Below, piece after piece: positions 55,400-64,000 of a stretch of 64,000 bases of DNA. Made by a program: the position numbers and the translations under genes. The stretch's first letter is position 1, and each line of letters opens with the position of its first letter. The notes below the pieces were generated by a model, which was given only the letters and a program-made list of their open reading frames with translations, was not told where the DNA came from and searched no databases. Origin of the DNA: Salvator merianae (Eukaryota > Chordata > Lepidosauria > Squamata > Teiidae); assembly GCA_003586115.2 (NCBI GenBank), contig QVOM02000073.1, positions 61,427,512 to 61,491,511 of the forward strand. The letters are read 5' to 3'.

Positions 55400-55812
55400 G
55401 GTAGGTTCATAATAAAGGTCAGCTCCAGATGCCAGCCAAATACAGCAGCAACAGGTGATATTCTGGAGAAAAGCCTCTCCAAAATGATTGCCTGTTGTCT
55501 GCAGTGACAGAACTGGCACAAAATACCCAGAAGTACACAATCGCAACGACTGTGCATGCATGGACACCTTTTCAGCCCATTTGCATGCGCAGTGGGCAGA
55601 ACAACAATGGCGGCTCCATCTACAAGATCAATTTTAGCGCTACTTCAGGAAAACCCACGACAAGAGTTGGGTTTTCCAGAAATAGGCTACTGCATGTTTT
55701 AGGGGGATATAGTGTAGCTACGGTAGAGTTGTCACAGATGCGTGTGGCGATCCCATCATAGTGGTGCCATATTGGCGCTATATTCCCCCTGTCTGGACAC
55801 AACATAAGGCAG
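55400..55812 (+). mobile_element. Family B MITE with long hairpin
   Basis: The hairpin left arm CTACTTCAGGAAAACCCA (55640-55657) and right arm TGGGTTTTCCAGAAATAG (55668-55685) pair with three mismatches. TAGTGTAGCTACGG, GCGATCCCATCATAGTGGTGCCATATTGGCGCTATATTCCCC and the end CTGTCTGGACAC match the inverted copy at 62943. The left limit is approximate. Confidence 0.55.
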
Positions 55813-56225
55813 GTTCCTTATGATGGCAGAATCTGTGTAGTAAGCAAAGAGCACTCCTGGGGCTGATTATTGCTCCAGAGGCTGTGTGCTGTTTGCATTG
55901 CCTGCTGCTGCTCCTAACACCTGTGCTCTGCAAAATGAAGAGCCCTGTACCAGGTAAGTGAGAACAGTGAGGGAAGGGGGAATGTGATGGGAAGCACTAT
56001 GAAAGCGTTTCCCATCGCTCTGCCAACTAAACTCTCTAATGAACACTTACAGTGCAGTGAGCATCTCCAGGGTGCAGGAGGGTATGTATCATGTGCCCCA
56101 GTAGCATTCATGTGGGGCAACAAGGGCTTCTAGATATGTAGCTCCTACACCATCAGAATGATCCCACAGTGCCGTTAAGGCCCCATGCGAATCTTACATG
56201 AAAAAACTGTTTGCCTCAGTAGCAA
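55813..56225. other. No recognisable feature
   Basis: Mixed composition; no repeat end or exon. Confidence 0.4.
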
Positions 56226-56882
56226 CTACAAAATTTCTGCGGAACTGAACAAATCTTTGAACAAGTCGTAATCTCTTCCTTCCTTGTCTTCCCAGCATAT
56301 CTCCAGAGGGGGTCCACAACACTGCAAGCAATCTAAAGGGGATAGAGTTACCACTTGTGTGTTATCAAACAGGAAGAAATGCTCCAGGAGCTCAAAAAAG
56401 GGACACAGATCTGCATGAAATATACACCTTCTGATCGTCTGCACATTTGGAAGTACTATATAACAATTTAAATAGAAATATACTTCAGCATAACCTAGAG
56501 GGCAAGACTTGTGATCAGGTGGTTTGTGTGCTGTTCTGTCTATTATCAAGGTTTCACACAGCCAACAGGTAATTTCAAGCCTATGTACTACCTTCTTACG
56601 GCACTGGTAGCCCTTCCAATGAAGAACATCCCACAAGGAACTGTCCTTCCTATGATTAGACTTGTGATCATTCTGGCTCCCTATTGTCAGGAAACCAATG
56701 AAAAGGATATAGATCATTTCAGTTGTAATGATAGTTTAGTCAATAAATTATGGTTCATTAGCCCAAGAATAAAACATGTACCCAAGCATTCCTTCCTCGC
56801 TCTTTCACAAAATGTTCATCAAAATGTTAAAAGTTTTCCGCTACTTCCAAATTACGAAACTAGTTTGATCACTGTTTGCTAA
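56226..56882 (-). other. Unexplained 163-codon open frame with antisense open frame
   Basis: The minus frame 56226-56717 starts at an ATG and runs 163 codons; the plus frame 56511-56882 overlaps it for over 200 bp. The minus product is rich in Cys and His (about 10 Cys) with a hydrophobic start, but shows no spacing typical of a zinc finger and no domain I know. The sequence is not GC-rich and has no repeat ends, so the length is unusual by chance. It may be a remnant of an unknown mobile element or a conserved non-coding segment. I make no functional claim. Confidence 0.3.
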
Positions 56883-57305
56883 CCATGATATGCAATCAAG
56901 ATCAGACGCTATTAGATACTGAACTTCTTTACATTGACTGGATCTGCCCAAACGTTTTTAGTATGCATGTGTGTACGTGTGATAATCTGATGCCGTTGGA
57001 AGCGGTCAGAGTTTATTTACAGGAAATGGATGTCCAGATCCCTGAAAGGTTCTTCTAGACAAGAAGGTGCCTGAACTGATAAGACCCCCTGCTGATCTTC
57101 CTTTGAAGGCACAGATGGCAAGCAAACCTTTCTCACCTGATAGCTGCTTCTTCCTTGTAAAGTGAAACTGATAGGCCATCTACTTCCAGATGATAGCAAC
57201 CAGCTGTTTCTTACTGGCTCTTCTGATTTAGCAGGGAGCCTCTTGGCCAATACATTTGGGGGGGATCTACAAATATTGTTGAAAATACAAATACAGCCAT
57301 AGATT

Positions 57306-57329
57306 TTAATAATAATAATAATAATAATA
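57306..57329. repeat. (AAT)n microsatellite
   Basis: About eight AAT units. Confidence 0.85.
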
Positions 57330-57464
57330 TGCAAGAATAGAGGCTTTCACAGCTGGTTATCATTTCATTCATTAGATTTTCTGGGATGTTCTGCCATGGT
57401 CTAGAATTTATTTTGGAACCTGAGCTTTTGGATATAATTGCAATACCCATCTTCAGAGACATGA
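57330..57464 (+). mobile_element. Unclassified reptile repeat fragment
   Basis: AGGCTTTCACAGCTGGTTATC, then TTTTCTGGGATGTTCTGCCATGGTCTAGAA, then CCATCTTCAGAGACATGAC. The block order GCTTTCACGGCTGGA, TTTTCTGGGCTGTATGGCC..GTTCTAGAA, GGCATCTTCAGAG belongs to a repeat common in lizards, possibly a Penelope-like terminal repeat. The class is a guess. Confidence 0.45.
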
Positions 57465-57498
57465 CTGTGTGAAGAGTGGCAATTGACTCTTCACACAG
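57465..57498. other. Perfect 13-bp hairpin
   Basis: CTGTGTGAAGAGT (57465-57477) and ACTCTTCACACAG (57486-57498) pair perfectly around an 8-nt loop, GGCAATTG. It directly follows the repeat fragment at 57330. Confidence 0.85.
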
Positions 57499-58329
57499 CC
57501 AGCAAATCTAATAAATGAAATAATAATAATTTGAAATGGAAGTAGGTGAAGTCCCAAGAATGTGATCCACTTTTTATTTCAGAACAATTGAACTAATTCC
57601 CTTGATGTACATGTAAAACATTTATCTGGTTCTCACTTGGCTATTTTTTGACTGAGGTCATGTCTCTACTTGACGATGGAGGTGCCTGCTGCTGCCTGAG
57701 AAAGCACCTGCTGATGCCATGTCTCCATTTGCAGTGGCAGCAGGTGGCTTATGGCAATTGCACCATCCCATTTCTGAATGCAAATGCTGATGGAAGCACC
57801 ATTGTTGCAGGGTGTGATTTTGTACCTTGAACAGAGGTGCTTCCGTTCACCACAGGAAAGATGCTTCCTCACTTGGAAGTGATGGAGACAGAGGAGGAAT
57901 CTTTTTTAGCAGTGATTGTGAGTGTGCACCTTGTAACAGTCCACCTTGTTGGGTAAATGGAGACCCAGCGTAAGTCTGTAAAAAACAAGACAAATTTTCA
58001 GGATAGAGTTTCATCTGCATCCTAAAGTCCTAATTTAGCTTCATTTCAATCCACCAGTCCAGCAGCTTTAGGGAAGCAATTCTCACTCAGCATCAATTTC
58101 CAGTTGCTACTATAGGCCTACTGCAATATGGCAGGGGTCACACTACCAGAGGACAATCCATTTGAGGGCAAAATGGCAACTCAGACTATTTTGGGCAAGT
58201 TCAGACACAGTTCTAACTCAGTTTTGTCTTTCTTTGTCCACACTGTTAAGTCTACCTGGCCTGAGTGTGGTGGTGGAGATTTTTTGTCCTCTCCACCCTT
58301 CTCCTCCCAGTGCCTCTGTGATTGGATGC
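57499..58329. other. No recognisable feature
   Basis: Mixed composition; short frames without motif. Confidence 0.4.
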
Positions 58330-58421
58330 AGAGAGAGGGAGGGGGGAGAGGGAGAGGGAGAGGGAGGGAGGGCGAGAGAGAGAGAGAGAGAGACAGAGAG
58401 ACAGAGAGAGAGAGAGAGACA
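58330..58421. repeat. GA-rich simple repeat
   Basis: (GGGAGA)n passing into (GA)n with GACA interruptions, all purine on the plus strand apart from a few C. It opens three frames at once and explains the 176-, 125-, 119- and 84-codon frames around it. Confidence 0.9.
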
Positions 58422-59099
58422 TTTGAGTGTCCCACAATCCCTCCGGAGCCTGAAGCAAACTTCTATTCATCCTCGCACACCCAGGCATGCAGAGCACATC
58501 AGTCCCAGAGTGACCATGTCCACCCTGCATCCACCATAGCTCGGATAGCTTCTCTGTCCACCGGGAGGAGCAGCATTGTCCCTGACTCCCTTCCCCCTGG
58601 CACGCTGCCACAGGTCGATCCTAGGCTAGCCAGCTCCCACCCTGCCTTCAAGGGATAGGCTGCCCCTGCTCCTGGCTGAATGGGCATTGCAGGCTGTACT
58701 CCTGGGCAAAGAGAGACAGGGACAACACTGCTTCTTGCCAGTGGCCCTAGACCAAAGTGTGGGTTGCAACTCACTGGTGGAACATGGAGAATTTTAGGTG
58801 AGCAGCAGAAACTTTTAGAATATCTCACTGAATTTTTATAAAATAAAATTGATATGAAAAAGTTACCATTATTTCACACCACATCCAGACACACCTATAA
58901 TTTGCCGAGGAATATCTGAGAAATATAAATTAAAAAATAAGATGCAGGGTGATTTTTAGGATAAATTATTTTAGCCAAAATGTAGCAAAATCTGGCAAAA
59001 GATAAAGTATTTTTGAAGCAAGGAGCAGAGATTGTTGGAGCAACACATTTTTGGGTCATTGATTGGTGGGTGACAAATCACTAAAGGTTGGAAAACCCT
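58422..59099. other. No recognisable feature
   Basis: GC-richer at 58440-58760, then AT-rich; no repeat ends or domains. Confidence 0.4.
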
Positions 59100-59540
59100 T
59101 GAGCCTTTCTGCATTTACCTCTGTTCCAGAACAGGATCATTCGTGGTACTCATCCGCATTAGTGCAGATCAGTGAGGCTTGCCCAGTGCTGGTATGGAAC
59201 ATAATCTAGATCAGAGGTCCCTGATCTGGATTACTGGCAGATCTCAACATCAAAAACTGGTCTGGAACACAGAGGCTTGCAGAATGCACACCTCCATTTT
59301 CCAGACTACTAGGGGATCCAATTTGGCAGTACCCCGAAACATGCCACCAAAATGTTTTACCTGGGGGCATCAAGGCTAGGAACTCTCATTCCTACCCCTT
59401 TGGAGCCCTTGGAGCCAGCCCTGAAGCTTGTGCAAGCTTCAAGGCCAGTGCAGGGGCTGGTCTGGAGCAGCGTTGTCCTGCAGACGGCAATGTTACAGAC
59501 ATGCTGTGCCATGATCTGGACTAACAGCACAAGAAGAGCA
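59100..59540 (+). mobile_element. Family A-like MITE, long form
   Basis: GAGCCTTTCTGCATTTACC at the left resembles GGCCCTTTCTGCACTTGG. The interior GGGGATCCAATTTGGCAGTACCCCGAAACATGCCACCAAAATG matches the internal hairpin block at 39450-39500. A CTGTTCCAGAACAG hairpin lies near the left end. The right limit is approximate. Confidence 0.45.
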
Positions 59541-60639
59541 GAAAGTCTTCCTGTCTTTGATTATTTAAGACCTTAAAGGTCACCATAAGAACTTTAAAAT
59601 GGGGAAGGAAGCAATCATATGGCCAGTGTTGGTGTTACTGGATACCACTGAGTTGTGTTTCTTGTTGACTGTGTGGGCATTTCTATGCAGTTTTCTTGGC
59701 AGAGATGCAGAAGAAGTTTGCCATTGTCAACTTCCAGGGAGAGGCTGCTAAATTCCATAGCTGCTAAAGCTTTCAAGGTAGTTCTATGTAAAGCTCATTG
59801 CAGTAGTATAATCTGGATGTGACCAGAACCCTTATACTGTGGAAAGATTTGCATTCTCGATATAGGATAGAAGTTGAAGGTTTCTTGTGGAGCTGTTTTC
59901 CATTTATATACTGCCTTTCTCTCAAAGGATGCATTCTAAGATTCCATTCTGGTTGGGATTAGGAATAAGGCCTTGCAGAGCAAACCTGAACACTCAGTTA
60001 ATGCGTCGCTTGGTATCTGGGACTTGCCACTGTTTGCATAAAATATTGAAGTAGTGCAAATATTCATATGATCCCATTAAGGTTACATATTTAGAGTAGC
60101 AGAAAATTTCTAGGGTCTTTCCCCCCCCCCCCCAAAAAAAAAATAATACGCTTGCAAATGCTGCTGGGGAATTTGAAGTGGTTGTGACAGCTGAAAACTC
60201 TACAAGGGAAAACTGGTCATGTGGATTATTGTCCCGCCTTCAAAATAAAAAAGGATAAAGAATAAATTCAAGGGCAATAAGAGAGCCGTGTGACTGTGGA
60301 TCATCCCACAAAAGCCATCACCATCTATCATCGTGAGGCCTTTTTGCTAAAAGAAAGGATTCTTAAATCCTTCTCGTGTAGCACAAGGTCAAGCGACCTG
60401 TTTCCTCAGGTCTCCCAGGCAAACCAGCAGCATCCCCTGCCACCAATCACGCAGACACACAAAGGCTGCCTTCCCTGCCCCCACCCCCGTGCCGGCCCAC
60501 TTGTGAGTTGCTGCCAGTTTTGATGCAAACCATTGCATTTGAAAAAAACACCACCCTCGTTAGCAGGAATGCTGTCATGGTGATTTCTCTCCACAGCCTG
60601 AGTCCTCTCCTTCTATAGTGCTCGCCCTCAAACAAGAGG
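59541..60639. other. Mostly unassigned sequence
   Basis: CATTTATATACTGCCTTTCTCTCAAAGGATGC at 59901-59932 is a LINE/SINE tail scrap on the minus strand. A C-run then A-run lies at 60121-60143. Frames at 60290-60635 lack domains. Confidence 0.4.
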
Positions 60640-61114
60640 AAGAAGGAGGGAAAGATCAGACTGGGTCTTGGCTGTTTAGTCTACCAATCAGAATGGTGAC
60701 AAGGAGTCTAGCAACTGGCATGGAGCGCTTTTGTGAGCGCACCCCTTACTGCCACTTTCACGTTCTCCTTTCACAGGAATGAGAGAAAGTGAAGAATTTT
60801 TTTTCTTCCTTAGAAGAGGGGCAAGACATTAGCTGAGCAAGACAAAGGCATTACAACCTATATTTAGATCAAGCCAGTCATGAGCAGCAGTAAAAAAGCC
60901 ATTCATTCCAGCGTCTGTGTCAAAATGCAAATACAATGGCCTAGTTAGTTAATACAATGATTCCCTGAGAACAAGATCAAACATTTTCTGAACAACAAGG
61001 AGATGTTAGAGATACAAATTACCATTGGCACACCGATAATAAAATGGATAAGATACACTGTAAGGCCAACTCAACGCCCAGTGACAGGCTGAATTCATTA
61101 ACAATGATTAACAC
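60640..61114. other. Candidate conserved non-coding segment with OCT/SOX-type site
   Basis: The sequence is complex, lacks repeat ends and is rich in factor-type motifs. The octamer ATGCAAAT (60925-60932) is followed after no gap by ACAATGG (60933-60939), a SOX core. Homeodomain-type cores (AGTTAGTTAATAC, GTTAATAC, CATTAACAATGATTAAC) lie nearby. These motifs are short, so regulatory function is only a suggestion. Confidence 0.3.
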
Positions 61115-61117
61115 TGA

Positions 61118-61255
61118 GGCTGCATCCAGATGTCGCTTATTTATTCCACTATATTTGGATATTCCAGAATGACGTATGGATATTCTGGAATATTCATGTT
61201 TTATTCTGGAATATTCAAATATAGTGAAACAAGTAAGCAATGTCTAGATGCAGCC
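61118..61255. mobile_element. Family C foldback MITE, 138 bp, TGA duplication
   Basis: It runs from GGCTGCATCCAGATGTC to TGTCTAGATGCAGCC, with pairing continuing inward through CACTATATTTG/CAAATATAGTG and GATATTCCAGAAT/ATTCTGGAATATTC. TGA flanks both sides (61115-61117 and 61256-61258). It is almost fully palindromic and structurally well preserved. Confidence 0.8.
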
Positions 61256-61258
61256 TGA

Positions 61259-61596
61259 GCTGACTCTCATGGGGATTATGATGGTTTAGGGTCCAGTAGG
61301 GGCAAGTCTACAGAGATTAAAGGCACAAGGAGCATCCAAATGTGAGAATACCCAGCCTTGAGTTGGCAAGGGTCACCCTAGGTGCCCAGGAGCATGAAAC
61401 TGAATGGACAAATTCATTAGTTTTGTTGGCAAAGATACAGAAGACCTACTGCCTTCTTCCAGGGGCATGCTGAGGATTAACCCTGACACCTTCTGCATTC
61501 AGAGTAGCTACTCTACCCCTGACCTATGCTTGCTCTCTAATGGTGATCTACAGCTACTCAGATTAATGAGAGATAGGCACCTGCATTCAAAAGATG
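61259..61596. other. No recognisable feature
   Basis: Short spacer between two family C elements; the frame at 61404-61637 runs into the next element and has no domain. Confidence 0.4.
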
Positions 61597-61599
61597 TGA

Positions 61600-61811
61600 G
61601 GCTGTGCTCCCATGCATTTTTTAAAAAGTGCCTTTGAGGGAGCTTAGAGATAGTAGAAAGGTGGGATCATTCACATGCCAGTCTGCCCCTCCCCCTCCCA
61701 TGAACATTCTAGGTTGGAAATTGTGGGTTAGAAATGGGACGTGAACACAAGGGCCACACACTTCTCTAAGACTTTTTTTTTTTTTTTTTTTTGCTACAGA
61801 AGAATGCAGCC
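61600..61811. mobile_element. Family C MITE, 212 bp, TGA duplication
   Basis: It starts GGCTGTGCTCCCATGC and ends GAATGCAGCC, flanked by TGA on both sides (61597-61599 and 61812-61814). The interior CTCCCATGAACATTCTAGG and ACAAGGGCCACACAC is the inverse of the copies at 23395 and 38515. A T-run lies at 61772-61790 near the right end. Confidence 0.75.
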
Positions 61812-61861
61812 TGAGATGCAGTATCTGGGCCTTTGGCTAAAGGAGCACTTATCTTCTTCCT

Positions 61862-61976
61862 CTGTGTACTGCACATCTTTTATTATTTTAAAAATTTGCT
61901 TTTGTGTATTTTAATTGTTTTAACCTGCCCTGAAACCTGAGGGTATAGGGTGGGATATAAATATAAATAAATACGA
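61862..61976 (+). mobile_element. L2 LINE 3' end
   Basis: TTTTAACCTGCCCTGAAACCTGAGGGTATAGGGTGGGATATAAATATAAATAAATA is a standard L2 terminal sequence with its tail. No coding part remains. Confidence 0.75.
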
Positions 61977-62289
61977 GGAAGCTGTATTTAACTTCTGCTT
62001 GGTACAACAAAATTTTCTTTTGCAGGGAAAACCTTCACTGATTTCCAACTCTTCCAATATTAATGAATCCCTTATTCCAAGGCATACCTGGGTTTGCTTC
62101 ACTCTTGTCCTGTTATTACACTATGCCCATTTAGTATCTGTGCCTGTTGATGAAAAACACCACAGACAACAGGATGCTGTTCTGCAGAACAAGTCCTCTG
62201 TCTTGATGCTCAGAAAGTTAAGGTGTGAGGCAAAAATGCGCCAACAAATATAACTTTAGAAAGAAGTCAAAGAAGGAAATATGGTTTTA

Positions 62290-62450
62290 GTTTCTTTGCT
62301 GAAGCAGAGGAATTTCTAGCATGCTTTGATGTGTTGAGTGGCTCCTGTTAACACTTCCAAGCAGGATTTGCCATAGTCTGTACCACCATGTGGATGGCAG
62401 TGCCCTATTCTGGGATATAATCCGGAATAAGGCTCAGTGCAGAAAGGGCC
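62290..62450. mobile_element. Family A foldback copy, right half
   Basis: GTGGATGGCAGTGCCCTATTCTGGGATATAATCCGGAATAAGGCTCAGTGCAGAAAGGGCC matches the right half of the foldback at 39164-39343 with few changes. The left half is degraded, so only partial pairing remains. Confidence 0.65.
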
Positions 62451-62942
62451 TATGACTATATCTCACAACTATAATGTTTTGATTCAGTAATTTGACACAA
62501 GCGAGAAGAGGCTCTACACATAAGACAGGGTCCAGATTTGCCTCCTCTGTATGTCAAAGTCTTATGCATGTATCTCAGTTGATATGTAAATCATGGCCTC
62601 ATTCATTTCAGCTGTATGAAGGGTAAGAGGCATGGCGGCTGGATGCTGGGGAAAAATACACACGCATGAAGTTCATATGTTCTTTAGATGTCTGACACTG
62701 CTATTTGAATCAGTCATGTCAGGTTCTTGCAACATAACTACAACATATTCAGGAAACAGGATTTTGTCTCAAGATATCAACAGTACCTTAAAGAACCCCC
62801 TAAGAATCTTGAATTAGCTCTATAAAAAGTTTACAAGTCATTCAGAAACTAAACAGTGAATTAAAATAACACAAAAAGTTAAACCAAAGTAAGAGTAGAG
62901 CCAGATTAACGATTTGCAAAGCACACAGATTTCCTCTTAGAC

Positions 62943-63385
62943 CACATCTAGATGGGGGAAATATAGCACCTCTATGGTGCCAATATTGTGGGATTGCCAC
63001 AAGTATTTGCCATAGCTACACTATATCCCCCCAAAATGCGTGATAGCCTATTTCAGGAACACCCACCTCTGATGGCACTATTACTTACTTTCCAGCCAGA
63101 GCTGCCATTGTTGCTCTGGTCACTGCGCATGTGCAGGGGCAAAAAAATATGGTTGGGCATGTGTGGTGGTCATGATCGCACATTTTGCGCTGGCAAAATA
63201 CCTGGATATACGCATTACTAAAACATGCACAGACAGGACAGGCCCCCATGCTGTCTATGCAATAAGCAATAGTTTCAGAGGGACTTTTCTCCAAAATATT
63301 GCTTGCTGCCATGATATTCGGCCGCCAAATCACAGGAACAGAAGTGGGCAGAAAAGTTAGGGGGAGGTACAACCAAAGCCTATTG
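62943..63385 (-). mobile_element. Family B MITE, inverted
   Basis: ACATCTAGATGGGGGAAATATAGCACC and ATGGTGCCAATATTGTGGGATTGCCACAAG are the inverse of the copy ending at 55812. TATTTCAGGAACACCCACC (63037-63071 region) corresponds to its hairpin arm. A separate perfect hairpin, CCAGAGC TGCCATTGTT GCTCTGG, lies at about 63098-63121. Right limit approximate. Confidence 0.55.
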
Positions 63386-63433
63386 CATCTACAATTATCA
63401 CCATGCTTCTGTGTGTTTGTAAAGGGCAAGAGA

Positions 63434-63878
63434 AAGGGTACCTCCAGATGGCAAAAGGAAACTGTGGAATCTTCTTTAGATTCCACAATCACCTCTCACA
63501 GCCTGCCAGATGGCAGGAGGCAATCCCAGGACATTTCCAAGCACTTACCTCATCCGCTAGCTATTTGCATTATCATGGCTGCTCCGAAATACCCAGCTGT
63601 TGGCAAGCGCCCACCCACTTCCCTTTGTTTTTTTCTCACACTTGCTAGCATCCGGGTATTTTAACAGAGGAATGATAATGTGAAGACCTGGCAGATGGAG
63701 GTAAGGAATCAATATTACAGAAAACCTGACATTGTTGATGGATTTTCTGTAATACTAATATCTCAGAGTTTTGATCGACTAACCTGGGACTATTCCAGGA
63801 TTGTCACGATATGTGAGGCAATCCCAATACAGTCATGGGAGAATTGCTGTTTTTTACTTCCATCTGTAGGAACCTTTT
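63434..63878 (+). mobile_element. Family B MITE, complete, covarying hairpin
   Basis: Left end AAGGGTACCTCCAGATGG and inverted right end AAAGGTTCCTACAGATGG match in about 15 of 18 positions. The hairpin arms are 63713-63724 (TATTACAGAAAA) and 63743-63754 (TTTTCTGTAATA), loop with GACATTGTTGATGG. A second hairpin GTGGAATCT/AGATTCCAC lies near 63462-63485. Frames of 65-135 codons here and just upstream are by-products. Confidence 0.7.
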
Positions 63879-64000
63879 AAAGAGCTATTGATGAAGGTTA
63901 AACTGGTGTATGTGTCTTGTGTACTGAAAAGTACTCCTGCGTGTTAAGGGCCTGGGTTCAAGGCTTCACGGAAAGAACAGCCTGGTGTACTGTGGCTCAG

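Noticed and set aside
58128..58658. 176-codon open frame and overlapping long frames
   Set aside because: They pass through the (GA)n repeat at 58330-58421, which lacks stops in several frames on both strands. No domain appears outside the repeat.

Overview
This is non-coding vertebrate DNA, most likely from a squamate reptile (lizard or snake). Remnants of CR1, L2, L1 and R4/Dong-type LINEs sit side by side with tRNA-headed SINE pieces, hAT- and pogo-like DNA transposons, and very many short inverted-repeat elements (MITEs). That mixture is typical of lepidosaurs; the lineage call is an inference from repeat content. I found no convincing host exon, no RNA gene and no CpG-island-like promoter. 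The long open frames that can be explained lie in decayed retrotransposons or in hairpin repeats. The window therefore looks intergenic, or part of a long intron.

Layout. 1-9.4 kb: a cluster of MITEs called family A here (ends near GGGCCTGTTCGCACTT), one family C element (ends GGCTGCATCC), one family B element (ends near GGTACCTCCAGATGG), hAT scraps and LINE 3' ends. 11.5-13.2 kb: an internally deleted CR1 on the minus strand that keeps an ORF1 esterase domain and an in-frame fusion of the endonuclease start to the reverse transcriptase (RT) C-terminus. 13.4-15.35 kb: a 5'-truncated L2 on the minus strand with most of its RT, in several frames. 15.6-16.9 kb: two R4-like RT fragments on the plus strand in non-collinear order, the second split by a 206-bp hAT-like MITE. 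19-19.9 kb: the 3' part of another L2. 21-46 kb: scattered MITEs, LINE tails, a pogo/Tigger-like element and a nested cluster at 38.5-39.7 kb where an L1-like tail sits inside a family C MITE and a 180-bp foldback sits inside a family A-like element. 47.7-48.9 kb: SINE heads, an L1 ORF2 C-terminus and an L2 tail, the LINEs on the minus strand. 49-63 kb: mostly apparently single-copy sequence with a few candidate conserved non-coding segments, then family C and B MITEs at the right end.

The most interesting signal is structural. In family B an internal hairpin is kept in at least three copies, and the three differences between stems are all compensated on the other arm while the loop stays similar. 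In family A most readable copies carry a strong hairpin close to one terminal inverted repeat, but the stem sequence differs between subfamilies. Complete family A and C copies show 3-bp target-site duplications (TTA, TGA, ACT), which suggests PIF/Harbinger-like mobilisation. All coordinates were read by eye; family names A, B and C are local labels.
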